This document shows, piece by piece, positions 53,908 through 62,830 of a DNA stretch of 64,000 bases. Position 1 is the stretch's first letter. Each line of letters starts with the position of its first letter. The notes below the pieces were generated by a model that saw only the letters and a program-made list of their open reading frames with translations, made no database searches and had not been told where the DNA came from. The stretch comes from Arthrobacter sp. EpRS71 (GTDB lineage Bacteria > Actinomycetota > Actinomycetes > Actinomycetales > Micrococcaceae): assembly GCF_001512285.1 (NCBI RefSeq), contig NZ_LNUV01000006.1:1662361-1726360 (forward strand), in the 5' to 3' direction. The translations under genes were made by a program, and so were the position numbers.

Positions 53908-54925
53908 GTTTGGGGGTGACCTTTACCGGAGTAAGCCCGGCCGCGAGGAGTTTTGCCGTGAGCTGGGCTGGATTGTTGGCTGTAGCCCAGTCCCAGCGCA
54001 CCACCGTGAACCCAAGAGCACGCAACCGGTCCTCACGTTTCTTCTCGGCGAGGACCGCTTCCCGGGCGCTCTGTCCACCCAGATATTCATCCCTCAAGTA
54101 CTTTGCATCGCCGTCGAACTCTCCGATGACTCCTTGGTCCCGCCAAAAGAAGTCCGTACGGGCAACAAACCCCATGGCATCGCGGAACTCGCACTGCAAC
54201 TCCGGAGCAGGGAAGCTCAGAAGGTGCATCTGGGCACGGCTCAGCGACTCCCCCGCAGAGCCGGAGTTCTCGTCCGCGAAGCTCAGAATATGCTCTACGC
54301 GTTGTCTCTTGGCCTCGGAAGGCAGGCCCTCGGCTGCCTCGCTAAGGACCGCTTTGCTCATGAAAAGCGATGGATACCTTGCTGCACTGATCGCGTGATC
54401 GGCTAAGGTGACGCCCTTGGTGAACGGACCCCTGGCGAGGACGTCCACGGCCGTTCGCGCCAATCCCGTCAACCGCAACCCGCGCAGGTACACGGTGTCG
54501 GTTGAATAGTAGTGCCGATAGACACCATAAGCCCGAATCCGTTCAAGCCCGGTGGGGCCAGTTGGTCCAACGTTCGCTGCCTTGGTGCTCGGCTTTCGAG
54601 CGCCGGCATGCCCGCGCGAGGCGGTGGCGAGGTGGATGTGCGAGGGCACGCCGACCATCTGCAGTCCCCAGAGCAACGCGGCTGTTTCGAAGCAAAACTC
54701 CGCGGCGGGGTTCTCCGCTGCCACGGCCCGTGCTGTTGCGGCGTATCGATCCCAGGGTTTGAGCCCCAGCCAATGCTCCTTGTCCACGTATACACCCTGG
54801 CGTACCCGGACAAGTTCGCCTGTCTTGTACCGTCTGCTGAGCTGCCGTGATGCCCCGGTTTCCAGCCGGTGCCGGGCAGCCACTATGAATTCGTTCTGGT
54901 AGTCCATGAACCACTGTTGCTGCAT
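53879..54925 (-). CDS. AbiEi-like HTH plus DUF559/Vsr-like nuclease-fold protein
   Basis: 348 residues. Residues 20-60 look like the AbiEi-type winged helix (RRYKTGELVRVRQGVYVD); the middle has the linker common to this actinobacterial family. Residues 235-335 form a DUF559 (Vsr-like, PD-(D/E)xK) domain with GVIGEFDGDAKY, and EKKREDRLRALGFTVVRWDW. The final 13 residues (VTPKRTIHRRTRG) and stop are encoded by the left palindromic repeat. Proteins of this type are annotated as type IV antitoxin-like but activity is unproven. No ribosome site is clear; ATG 54907 is an alternative. Confidence 0.75.
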   Translation of the reverse strand: MQQQWFMDYQNEFIVAARHRLETGASRQLSRRYKTGELVRVRQGVYVDKEHWLGLKPWDRYAATARAVAAENPAAEFCFETAALLWGLQMVGVPSHIHLATASRGHAGARKPSTKAANVGPTGPTGLERIRAYGVYRHYYSTDTVYLRGLRLTGLARTAVDVLARGPFTKGVTLADHAISAARYPSLFMSKAVLSEAAEGLPSEAKRQRVEHILSFADENSGSAGESLSRAQMHLLSFPAPELQCEFRDAMGFVARTDFFWRDQGVIGEFDGDAKYLRDEYLGGQSAREAVLAEKKREDRLRALGFTVVRWDWATANNPAQLTAKLLAAGLTPVKVTPKRTIHRRTRG

Positions 54926-54991
54926 AGGGATTCACGTGACTGCTGATCAGTAGGGCTATGTGGAAATGGGTTCGGTTGTTCACCGCTATGT

Positions 54992-55027
54992 GGACAATTC
55001 ACCGGCGGATGCGGGGGTGAAATGTCC
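54992..55027 (-). repeat. 36-bp inverted repeat, right copy (family C palindrome)
   Basis: Reverse complement reads GGACATTTCACCCCCGCATC and ends CGCCGGTGAATTGTCC, with three differences from the left copy. A GGTGAGATTTCACC palindrome follows immediately at 55035-55048. Confidence 0.8.
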
Positions 55028-55115
55028 GGGACGGGGTGAGATTTCACCGTCCGTTAATCCGCAGCTGTGGCGCCGGTCCTAGTTCAGTGTCCGAGGTGTC
55101 TGCTCTACTGTAAGT

Positions 55116-55961
55116 ATGACTATTTTGACTGATACTCCAGTTGCTGGCATCGATGACCAGCCAAATAACAACAACAAGCTCATGATCGCCTTGGACGTGG
55201 ACGGCACCCTTGTGGACCACGATGGCCACATGTCCCCGGCTGTTCGCTCCGCTGCGCAGGCGGTGGTAACCGAGGGCCACGACGTCATGATTGCCACGGG
55301 CCGCTCGCTCAACGCGACCCTTCCCATCATCCAGCAGATCGGTCTGGAGCGAGGCTACGCGGTGTGCTGCAACGGCGGCGTGACCCTCCGCCTGGATCCC
55401 TCGTTGGATAAGGGCTTCGAGATCATCCACAAGGCAACTTTTGATCCCGCGCCTGCTCTGAAGGCCCTGCGCGAACGGCTGCCCAACGCAAAGTACGCGC
55501 TGGAAGATGAGGACGGTAATTTCCTCTCCACGGAGCGTTTTCAGGACGCCAGTTTTGGGGTGGAGTCCATTGGCGTCGACTTCCAGACCATGCTGGATGC
55601 CACGGCAGTCCGCGTAGTGGTCTTCAGCAGCGAGAATACTTCGGACGAGTTCAACGAGGCCATCAGGCACATCGGACTTTCCGGCGTGACGTACTCGGTG
55701 GGGTGGACGGCCTGGCTGGACATCGCAGCTGAGGGCGTCACCAAGGCAAGCGCATTGGAGGTCCTGCGCCACAAGCTCGGTACGGAGCAAGCCAACACGG
55801 TTGCCGTTGGCGATGGCCGCAACGACATCGAGATGCTCACCTGGGCTGGCCGGGGCGTTGCCATGGGCCAGGCTCCCGATGAAGTCATCGCCGTTGCGGA
55901 TGAGGTCACCGCCTCAGTGCTCGACGACGGCGCGGCGCACGTCTTGCGCAGCCTGCTGTAA
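55116..55961 (+). CDS. HAD-IIB (Cof-type) hydrolase
   Basis: 281 residues from ATG 55116. Motif I is ALDVDGTLVDHDG, motif II IATGRSLN, and motif III/IV the lysine of GVTKASALEVLRHKLG and VAVGDGRNDIEML. The N-terminal 20 residues are polar and rich in Asn. A phosphatase of unknown substrate. The palindrome-flanked unit separates it from serS. Confidence 0.9.
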   Translation: MTILTDTPVAGIDDQPNNNNKLMIALDVDGTLVDHDGHMSPAVRSAAQAVVTEGHDVMIATGRSLNATLPIIQQIGLERGYAVCCNGGVTLRLDPSLDKGFEIIHKATFDPAPALKALRERLPNAKYALEDEDGNFLSTERFQDASFGVESIGVDFQTMLDATAVRVVVFSSENTSDEFNEAIRHIGLSGVTYSVGWTAWLDIAAEGVTKASALEVLRHKLGTEQANTVAVGDGRNDIEMLTWAGRGVAMGQAPDEVIAVADEVTASVLDDGAAHVLRSLL

Positions 55962-55998
55962 CAGCCACTCATCTGAGCGGGCTGCCTAGACTGGGCCT

Positions 55999-56853
55999 GT
56001 GTTCTACCAAGAGAGCCCGCCACCGCCAGGGCTGCAGCCGTTCGTCACTCAGTTGTGGTTTGTCCGCGCTGAGCCGCGCGCAAGGTACGAGAAGATCCTC
56101 CCCGGACCTTCGGCGCATCTGATCCTCAATCTGTCTGACCCTTATCGGTTGATCAACCCTCCTGATGCCGGTGCAGCTGCGGCCTCGTCGGAAGCCAACT
56201 CAACCGAAGTGTCCACGGGTTTCTATGCGGGCCTTCAGCGCAGTTACCTGATCAGCGAAAACCCGGACCAGCTCTTCAACGTTGGTGCCCGCCTGACTCC
56301 CTTTGGCTTGGCGGCGTTCACCAGCCAACCGCCGTCGTTGTTTCAGAACCGTGTGGTGGACGCCGAAAGTGTGTTCCCAGGCTTTCAAGACTTGCGCCAG
56401 AGCCTGGCGAACGCACAACCTGAACAGGCTTTCACGGCCCTGAGCACCTTCCTGCAGCAAAGGCTCAGGCCGGGTTACCAGACAGACCCCCGGACGGAAA
56501 AAGCGACAGAAATCCTGGCCCGGGATGATGTGGAAATCAGCGTACTGGCCGCAGATCTGGGAATCAGTACGTCCACACTGGAGCGGATCATGATGCGGGA
56601 CTGTGGAGCCACGGCCAAGGCGTATTCGGATGTCTGCCGCTTCAACAGGATGGTGAACCAAGCGGCGGCCCTGCCGAAGGGCTCCGTCCCGGGCCGCGAA
56701 CTTCTTCAGCTGGCCGACTACTACGACCAGCCACATCTGATCAGGTCGTTCAAGCGCTTCAGCGGTTTCACCCCGACGGAGTACCTGCGCGTGGTTCAGA
56801 GCTATGGCGCGGAGTACGCCACGTTCGTACCGGTGGACGAAGTCATCGGATAA
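55999..56853 (+). CDS. AraC-family transcriptional regulator
   Basis: 284 residues from GTG 55999. The first 150 residues are a cupin-like sensor (GLQPFVTQLWFVRA, ILPGPSAHLILNLSDPY); the C-terminal 100 residues are the AraC HTH pair: ISVLAADLGISTSTLERIMM and LLQLADYYDQPHLIRSFKRFSGFTPTEYLR. Ligand unknown. It follows the HAD gene by 37 bp. Confidence 0.88.
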   Translation: MFYQESPPPPGLQPFVTQLWFVRAEPRARYEKILPGPSAHLILNLSDPYRLINPPDAGAAAASSEANSTEVSTGFYAGLQRSYLISENPDQLFNVGARLTPFGLAAFTSQPPSLFQNRVVDAESVFPGFQDLRQSLANAQPEQAFTALSTFLQQRLRPGYQTDPRTEKATEILARDDVEISVLAADLGISTSTLERIMMRDCGATAKAYSDVCRFNRMVNQAAALPKGSVPGRELLQLADYYDQPHLIRSFKRFSGFTPTEYLRVVQSYGAEYATFVPVDEVIG

Positions 56854-56933
56854 CCTGCGGGTTTTTTACAAGACTGCGCCCGATAACCCACGTACAGTCC
56901 ACTCAAGACCTGTTTCCATTTGGGAGGACACTG

Positions 56934-57329
56934 ATGGACCTTCAGATAAATTGGCTTGCCGTCCTCCTGGCTGCGCTCGCCACTTTCGTGGTGGGTGGCC
57001 TGTGGTACTCACTGCTGTTTGCCAAGCCGTGGCAAAAAGCGGCGGGTGTCAGTGATGAGCAACTGAAGTCCGGAACGGCGCGGGTCTTTGTGGGGTCATT
57101 CCTCCTTGCCGTGGTGATGGCCGTTTTCCTGGCGGCGTTCATTGGTGGCGGTGGGTTCGGGTTCGGAACCTTTGCCGGCTTGGCCGCTGGATTGGGCTGG
57201 GTAGCAACAGCGCTGGGCGTCAACTATCTGTTCGAACGTCGTAGCTTGGCGTTGTTTGCCATTAACGGCAGCTACAACGTGGTCACTTTCACTGTCATGG
57301 GCGCCATCATCGGCGCGATGCAGGCCTAA
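56934..57329 (+). CDS. DUF1761 membrane protein
   Basis: 131 residues from ATG 56934 with GGGAGGAC upstream. Four hydrophobic segments, with the DUF1761 marks LAALATFVVGGLWYSLLFAKPW near the start and NYLFERRSLALFAINGSYN near the end. Function unknown. It has its own ribosome site 80 bp after the AraC gene. Confidence 0.85.
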   Translation: MDLQINWLAVLLAALATFVVGGLWYSLLFAKPWQKAAGVSDEQLKSGTARVFVGSFLLAVVMAVFLAAFIGGGGFGFGTFAGLAAGLGWVATALGVNYLFERRSLALFAINGSYNVVTFTVMGAIIGAMQA

Positions 57330-57349
57330 CGCGAAGCAGGCCTGAGACG

Positions 57350-58090
57350 CTACTTGAAGACGGTCTGGATGGGCCCGCCGCCGGCCGATTCAACGATGGC
57401 CTGAGCCACTACCCGAAGCTTGACGTTCCGGTTGCTGGAGGCTTTCTTGATGAGCTCCATCGCCTCCTCCTGGGTGCAGCGGTTCTGCGCGATGATGATG
57501 CCTGTGGCGACGTCGATCACTGTCCGTGACTCCATCGCTGCCCGCAGATTGGCGGCCGTTTGGCTGTGCTGTGCGATCAGCACGGCCAGCTGCAGCCCTT
57601 TGGATGCCTGCCCCACGTAGTCGTTTGCGCGTTGTACAGCAGGCTGGTCAAAGGCATTGGGGCGATCGGAATAGAGGTTGAGGCCGGCCATTGAGGTGCG
57701 GTCCGGAAGTGGGAAGGGAACCGCGAGCACGGAACGAACACCGTGGCCGGTGATGGCCTGGTTGTAGTCGGGCCACGTGGTGTCTTTTTCGAAGTCCGGG
57801 ATATGGACTTGGGCGCCTTCGCGGCAAGCGTGGAGACAGGGTCCATCTGCGTAAGCGTACTGAACCTCGTCCAGTTGCCTTGCCCGTTCGCTGCTGCTGG
57901 CCACCGTGCCGGCTGTCCGGTGACGCATCAGCGTTATTCCGCAGTAAACCTCCGCCTCAGGGCTGCTGAACATGGTGGCCGAGTGCCGGGCCAACTCTTC
58001 GAGGAACGCTTCAACGTCAGGCGTGTTGAGCAGTAAGTCCTGAATATCGGACAGTACCGTGCTCGTCTCTGCGAGTTGGGGGTCTTCCAT
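57350..58090 (-). CDS. GAF-ANTAR RNA-binding regulator
   Basis: 246 residues from ATG 58090 with GGAGATCC upstream; the frame up to 58426 is antisense. Residues 20-165 form a GAF sensor (ADGPCLHACREGAQVHIPDF, VRSVLAVPFPL). Residues 180-235 form an ANTAR domain with AMESRTVIDVATGIIIAQNRCTQEEAME, the pattern that binds paired RNA hairpins to prevent termination. It diverges from a SigF-type sigma gene 142 bp away. Confidence 0.88.
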   Translation of the reverse strand: MEDPQLAETSTVLSDIQDLLLNTPDVEAFLEELARHSATMFSSPEAEVYCGITLMRHRTAGTVASSSERARQLDEVQYAYADGPCLHACREGAQVHIPDFEKDTTWPDYNQAITGHGVRSVLAVPFPLPDRTSMAGLNLYSDRPNAFDQPAVQRANDYVGQASKGLQLAVLIAQHSQTAANLRAAMESRTVIDVATGIIIAQNRCTQEEAMELIKKASSNRNVKLRVVAQAIVESAGGGPIQTVFK

Positions 58091-58232
58091 GTGGATCTCC
58101 GATCCGTGGATGAGGCTACCTTTTGAGACTAACCCCGGGGACCCGTTGAAAGCTAATAGTAAGTGTGCTTCTCTTTTTAAGGAGTCTTGCCGTGGGCTCA
58201 CCCTTTCCAGCTTGTTCGAGGATTGAAGTCCC

Positions 58233-59009
58233 ATGCGACAAGTCCCTCCCCTTGGCGTCCGCACCCGGCCGGCCGCAGGCAAACCCGAAGGCAGCATTCG
58301 GGAGAGCTTCCAGGACAGTTTGGTCCTGGACCACCTCAATCTGGCGAAGTCCATTGCCGCCAGATACTCCGCCCACACCCACGACCTCGACGACGTCAGA
58401 CAGGTTGCGTACATGGGCCTCATCAAGGCCTCGCGCGGCTACGACGAAGCCAAAGGCGTGAGCTTCCCTGCCTACGCAGCCCCCACCATCGCCGGGGAGG
58501 TCAAACGCTACCTCCGCGACCATTGCTGGGTGGTGCGCCCGCCACGGACCATCCAGGATGTCCGCCGGCAAGTGCTGGCCCGGACGGAGGAATTGACGCA
58601 AACACTGCAACGCACGCCTTCGCCGGAAGAGGTGGCGGAGGATCTGCAGCTGGAGCCGTGCCAGGTCCGCGAGGCATTGATGGCGGGCACCAGCAAACGC
58701 CCGGATTCCCTCGATGTCCCGGCATCCGAAGGGCGTGATGGCCTTCAGGGCACTCTTTCGGCCCTCGGTTGCCCCACAGACCGGCTCGAGGACGTGCTGG
58801 CTCTGCGGAACGCCATCCGCGGCCTGTGCGCCTCGGACCGGCATTTGCTGTACCGCCGCTATTACCGCGAGGAAACGCAGTCCACCATCGCGGAGGCGTT
58901 GGGAATGTCGCAAATGCAGGTCTCGCGGAAGCTCGCCAAGATCCTGGTGTCCCTCCAAACGCAACTGTTGGACGAAGAAGCACAACTGCGCGACGGGACG
59001 GCCCCCTAA
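58233..59009 (+). CDS. Alternative sigma factor, SigB/SigF type
   Basis: 258 residues. Region 2 is DHLNLAKSIAARYSAHTHDLDDVRQVAYMGLIKA with SFPAYAAPTIAGEVKRYLRDH; region 3 is TPSPEEVAEDLQLEPCQVREAL; region 4 is HLLYRRYYREETQSTIAEALGMSQMQVSRKLAKIL. This is the group 3 stress sigma pattern. No anti-sigma (RsbW) or anti-antisigma gene adjoins it; a STAS-like gene at 28.5 kb is distant. The divergent GAF-ANTAR gene may act in the same response. Confidence 0.88.
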   Translation: MRQVPPLGVRTRPAAGKPEGSIRESFQDSLVLDHLNLAKSIAARYSAHTHDLDDVRQVAYMGLIKASRGYDEAKGVSFPAYAAPTIAGEVKRYLRDHCWVVRPPRTIQDVRRQVLARTEELTQTLQRTPSPEEVAEDLQLEPCQVREALMAGTSKRPDSLDVPASEGRDGLQGTLSALGCPTDRLEDVLALRNAIRGLCASDRHLLYRRYYREETQSTIAEALGMSQMQVSRKLAKILVSLQTQLLDEEAQLRDGTAP

Positions 59010-59029
59010 CCACGCACCAGCGCAGGCAA

Positions 59030-59992
59030 CTAGCAGCCCATGCGCTCCACCGCGTCCAAAACGTCGAGGACGCTGACGGCCAACAGCGCCGGATCAGGAT
59101 CGGCGGAAAACACGTCACCACGGCGGAGTTCGACGGCGGTCAGCACCACGTGCGGTCCGGGCGGTGGTCCCCACTCTTCCACGGGCGCTGGGCCGAACAG
59201 CACTACCGAGGGGCGCTCATACGCGGACGCAAGATGCGCCGCACCGGTGTCGGCCGAGACCACAAGGCGGGCATCGGCAATGGTGGCCGCAAACTCGGCG
59301 AGCCCTTGGCGCCCGGCCAGCAACCCGTCGTCGAGGTTCGCTCCTTTGAGCTTCGCCAAGGCAGCCGTCTCCTCAGCGCGCCCGCGCTCAGATGCGCCGC
59401 CTGTGAGAACCACCTCGTGCCCGGCCGCGGTAAGCTCCACCGCGACGTCAGCGAACCGCTCCACCGGCCACAGCCTGCTGCCATAAGCCGCGCCCACATG
59501 CACCACGGTGGCGCCGGGCCGCGGCGACGCGACGGCGGGGCGGTTCAACCGATAATCCGAGGGATCGGCATCGATCCCGTGCCAGTTGAGCAGCCTGGTC
59601 CAGCGCTCGCGTTCCGGAATGCCGGTGATCCACTCCGGGCCGTCCATCCCGTTGGAAGCATGCGCCACCACCCGGTTGGCTTGGAGTTCCTCAATCCGCA
59701 GACGGCTTTCAGCGCCGTTCCCGTGCAGGTTGACGGCGATATCCACGGCACCCCGGGGGACTCTGAGGGGGTCATCGAGCCCAGGGGTTGGCAGGTGGAA
59801 GATGCCCCCCACCAACTCCAAAGCCTCGGCAATCCATGCCGGCGCGGCGTACAAAATCCGGTGCTCAGGGAACGCCCGACTCAGGCCACGGAGTGCCGGG
59901 ACGGCAACCAGTAAATCCCCTAATTTCAGGGCGCGCAGGGCAAGAAGCAAGGGCTGATCGTTGCTCTCATGACTGTCCAAGGCTGTGTCCAA
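59030..59992 (-). CDS. Glycosyltransferase family 9 (heptosyltransferase-like)
   Basis: 320 residues. GT9 marks are LLALRALKLGDLLVAVPALRG, VHVGAAYGSRLWPVERFADVA and VSADTGAAHLASAYERPSVVLFG. GT9 enzymes transfer heptose or other sugars from NDP-sugars. It is divergent from the GmhB-like gene, so it probably belongs with the following surface-sugar cluster. The C-terminal cysteine is the last residue. Confidence 0.85.
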   Translation of the reverse strand: MDTALDSHESNDQPLLLALRALKLGDLLVAVPALRGLSRAFPEHRILYAAPAWIAEALELVGGIFHLPTPGLDDPLRVPRGAVDIAVNLHGNGAESRLRIEELQANRVVAHASNGMDGPEWITGIPERERWTRLLNWHGIDADPSDYRLNRPAVASPRPGATVVHVGAAYGSRLWPVERFADVAVELTAAGHEVVLTGGASERGRAEETAALAKLKGANLDDGLLAGRQGLAEFAATIADARLVVSADTGAAHLASAYERPSVVLFGPAPVEEWGPPPGPHVVLTAVELRRGDVFSADPDPALLAVSVLDVLDAVERMGC

Positions 59993-60078
59993 GGTGGCCT
60001 CCCGCTAGGAGTCTAGCGGGAGGAAACTTCTGGGGGCCGCACTGTTTAGCGCCGGGAGAAGCGGGGAACGTTGCGGGT

Positions 60079-60681
60079 ATGGGAGGAACCGTAACGTTGA
60101 AGGCGGTCCTGTTTGACCGCGACGGAACACTGGTTGTTGACGTGCCATACAACGGCGATCCGCAGCTGGTGCGACCCATGGACGGTGCCCGTGAAGCATT
60201 GCAAATGGTTCGTCGGGCCGGGATGGCCACGGGAGTGGTGACCAACCAGTCAGGCGTGGCACGGGGGCTGTTGACGATGGAGCAAATGCATTCCGTCAAC
60301 CGGCGGGTGGATCAGCTGCTGGGCCCGTTCGACGTGTGGGGATTCTGTCCACACGGACCGGAGGACGGCTGCTCCTGCCGCAAACCTGAGCCGGGAATGA
60401 TCGTGGAAGCCTGCCACACCCTGGGTATCGAACCTGCCGAGGCCGCGTTCGTGGGTGACATCGGTGCCGACATGGAAGCAGCCGCCGCGGCGGGGGCCAG
60501 AGCTGTGTTGGTACCAACAAGGCTCACTCGACGTGAGGAGATCGAGGCCGCCGCCAGTGTTGCCGAGGACTTGGTCCAGGCTGTGGACCTCCTGCTTTCC
60601 GGGGCTTCGGACGGGGATGCAGGCGGGGCCCTGGACGGGGAAACGGACGGGGCTTTGGCCGAACAGGATGCCCGCTTATGA
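60079..60681 (+). CDS. HAD-IIIA phosphatase (GmhB-like, heptose-bisphosphate phosphatase)
   Basis: 200 residues from ATG 60079; a TTG at 60097 (with GGAGG upstream) gives the more usual family start LKAVLFDRDGTLVVDVPY. Motif I is that segment, then VVTNQSGVARG, the zinc-binding CPHGPEDGCSCRKP, and FVGDIGADMEAA. These are GmhB marks, including the four-residue zinc loop. It would dephosphorylate heptose 1,7-bisphosphate in NDP-heptose synthesis. The last 30 residues are a low-complexity Gly/Asp tail. Confidence 0.85.
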   Translation: MGGTVTLKAVLFDRDGTLVVDVPYNGDPQLVRPMDGAREALQMVRRAGMATGVVTNQSGVARGLLTMEQMHSVNRRVDQLLGPFDVWGFCPHGPEDGCSCRKPEPGMIVEACHTLGIEPAEAAFVGDIGADMEAAAAAGARAVLVPTRLTRREEIEAAASVAEDLVQAVDLLLSGASDGDAGGALDGETDGALAEQDARL

Positions 60682-61766
60682 GCCGGGTCCTGGTAGCCCG
60701 GTTGGACAGCATGGGCGACGTCCTCCTTTCAGGACCTGCCTTGCGTGCCGTGGCGAACGGAAGCCGCCCCGATGGCAGCCGACCCAATGATGTGGTTCTG
60801 CTCTGCGGTCCCGAAGGTTCCAGCGCGGCGGAGATGCTGCCCGGGGTGACACAAGTGCACACGTGGGCGTGCCCGTGGATTGTGAATCCCGCGCCCCCTG
60901 TCACGGAGCAGATGACCCGGGGCTTAATCGACTTCGTCCGCAGTTCACGGATACAGGAAGCGGTCATTCTCACCTCCTTCCATCAGTCCCCGCTTCCGTT
61001 GGCGATGCTCCTGCGCTTGGCCGGCGTCACCAAGATCACGGGCGCATCAACCGACTATGCGGGCTCACTCCTGGACGTTCGGCTCAAACCGGGCGAGGAC
61101 TTCCCGGAGGAACAACCGGAAGCGTTCCGGGCGCTCACCATCGCAGAGGCCGGCGGGTATGTGCTGCCCAACGGCGACGACGGGAAGCTGCACATCACCT
61201 CCGGCCCGGACCCTGACGGCGTAGCCGAAGACCTGGCTGACGGGGGCCAGTACATTGTTGTCCACCCAGGATCCGCTGCTTCGGCAAGGGCGTGGCCCGC
61301 CCTTCACCACGCAGCAGCCGTGGAACTTCTGGAAGCGTACGGGCACCGGGTGGTGGTAACAGGCGGCCCGGGCGAAACCTCACTCACGGCAACGGTGGCC
61401 GGCCCCTCCGCTCTGAACCTCGGTGGCGGAACCAACCTTCGGACGCTCGCAGCGGTACTGGCGGGAGCCGCCGTCGTGGTCACCGGCAATACCGGCCCCG
61501 CCCATCTGGCGGCAGCGGTGGGAACGCCGGTGGTATGCCTGTTTGCCCCGGTGGTTCCGGCTATCCGCTGGGCGCCCTACGGCGTCCCGCTGGAACTCCT
61601 GGGCGACCAGGAGGCGCTCTGCAAGAACACCCGGGCCCGTGTTTGCCCGGTGGCCGGGCATCCCTGTTTGAGCTCGGTCACGCCGCAGCAGGTTGTGGAA
61701 GCTGTTGAACGGCTCCTGGGCGGCGTGTCATCCCTGTCCACCCGACGAAAGGTTTGGAAGCCATGA
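60678..61766 (+). CDS. Glycosyltransferase family 9 (heptosyltransferase-like)
   Basis: 362 residues from ATG 60678, overlapping the previous stop by four bases. It starts VLVARLDSMGDVLLSGPALRA, and has VVHPGSAASARAWPALHHAA and VTGNTGPAHLAAAVGTPVVCLF, all GT9 marks. A sister of the gene at 59030-59992, with low overall similarity. It probably adds a sugar to a surface glycan or glycolipid precursor. Confidence 0.88.
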   Translation: MSRVLVARLDSMGDVLLSGPALRAVANGSRPDGSRPNDVVLLCGPEGSSAAEMLPGVTQVHTWACPWIVNPAPPVTEQMTRGLIDFVRSSRIQEAVILTSFHQSPLPLAMLLRLAGVTKITGASTDYAGSLLDVRLKPGEDFPEEQPEAFRALTIAEAGGYVLPNGDDGKLHITSGPDPDGVAEDLADGGQYIVVHPGSAASARAWPALHHAAAVELLEAYGHRVVVTGGPGETSLTATVAGPSALNLGGGTNLRTLAAVLAGAAVVVTGNTGPAHLAAAVGTPVVCLFAPVVPAIRWAPYGVPLELLGDQEALCKNTRARVCPVAGHPCLSSVTPQQVVEAVERLLGGVSSLSTRRKVWKP

Positions 61767-62830
61767 GGATCCTGGTGTGGCATGTCCACGGCGGGTGGAT
61801 GGAGGCATTCGTCCGCGGCCGGCATGAGTACCTCCTGCCGAAATCGTCCGACGGCGGCGCGTGGGGTTTGGGGCGAGGCGGACGTGAGTGGCCTGTCGCC
61901 GCGCAGGACGTGAACGTGGAAACCCTGGACCCTGCCAGCGTTGACGCTGTGGTCCTTCAGCGGCCGGAAGAAATCGCAGCCGTTGCCCGAAGCCTCGGCC
62001 GCCGCCCGGGAATTGACCTTCCGGCCGTGTACCTGGAACACAACACCCCCAAAGGCGACGTCCCGTTCACGCTGCACCCATTGGCGGACCAGAGCACCAT
62101 TCCCGTGGTCCACGTGACCCATTTCAACCAACTCTTCTGGGACACGGGCACGGCGACCACCACGGTGATCGAGCATGGGATTCCGGATCCCGGGCATCTG
62201 TACACCGGTGAGCGGGAAGAAATGGGCGTGGTGGTTAACGAGCCTGTCCGGCGCGGTCGAGTCACCGGAACCGATCTCTTGCCCGGATTCGCGGGCGTGG
62301 CGCCGCTGCGGGTCTTCGGCATGGGGACGGAGGCCTTACCGGAAGCACTGAACCTCAAAGAATTCGGCCTCAGCGAGAAAAGGCTCCGCATTGCCGGGGA
62401 TGTCGCGGCTCCTACACTCCACCAGGAACTGGCCCGCTGCCGGCTGTACCTCCACCCGCTCCGCTGGACCTCCCTCGGGTTGGCGCTGCTGGAAGCCATG
62501 CACCTTGGCATGCCCGTCCTGGCGCTGGCCACCACCGAGGCGAGCCGCGCCATTCCGCGCGGTGCAGGCTTGGTCTCCAACGACGTCGGCGATCTCCAGA
62601 GGTTCGCCCGACGTCTGCTGAATGATCCCGACGACGCCTACGCCATGGGCATGGTTGCCCGAGAGGCCGCGCTGCAACGATATGGACTGGACAAGTTTCT
62701 TGGGGCCTGGGACGAACTCCTGGCCGAACTCCCCAAAGGCTCGCGCAGCGGAAGCAGCCCGCAGACCGGAACAGCAAACGCCCGCCAAGTTGCCGATGCC
62801 CGCCAAGATACTGAGAGGACGCACCCATGA
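61763..62830 (+). CDS. Glycosyltransferase (GT4-like)
   Basis: 355 residues from ATG 61763, overlapping the GT9 stop by four bases (TTG 61754 is an alternative). The N-terminus RILVWHVHGGWMEAFVRGRH is typical of a nucleotide-sugar glycosyltransferase, and the C-terminal LHPLRWTSLGLALLEAMHLGMPVLAL is the GT4 E-x7-E-like loop. The last 40 residues are a polar tail. The sugar is unknown. Confidence 0.8.
   Translation: MRILVWHVHGGWMEAFVRGRHEYLLPKSSDGGAWGLGRGGREWPVAAQDVNVETLDPASVDAVVLQRPEEIAAVARSLGRRPGIDLPAVYLEHNTPKGDVPFTLHPLADQSTIPVVHVTHFNQLFWDTGTATTTVIEHGIPDPGHLYTGEREEMGVVVNEPVRRGRVTGTDLLPGFAGVAPLRVFGMGTEALPEALNLKEFGLSEKRLRIAGDVAAPTLHQELARCRLYLHPLRWTSLGLALLEAMHLGMPVLALATTEASRAIPRGAGLVSNDVGDLQRFARRLLNDPDDAYAMGMVAREAALQRYGLDKFLGAWDELLAELPKGSRSGSSPQTGTANARQVADARQDTERTHP

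Larger units (their letters stand above)
53859..55027. mobile_element. Candidate mobile unit: nuclease-like gene bracketed by inverted palindromes
   Basis: The minus-strand DUF559 gene lies between two inverted copies of a 36-bp palindrome, 53872-53907 and 54992-55027, and sits between serS and a HAD gene. No transposase and no obvious target-site duplication is visible. Inverted repeats and a captured C-terminus suggest insertion as a unit. This is inference from structure only. Confidence 0.4.

Noticed and set aside
58091..58232. SigF-type promoter in the sigma/ANTAR gap
   Set aside because: I looked for GTTT-N15-GGGTA-like boxes on both strands and saw only weak partial matches.
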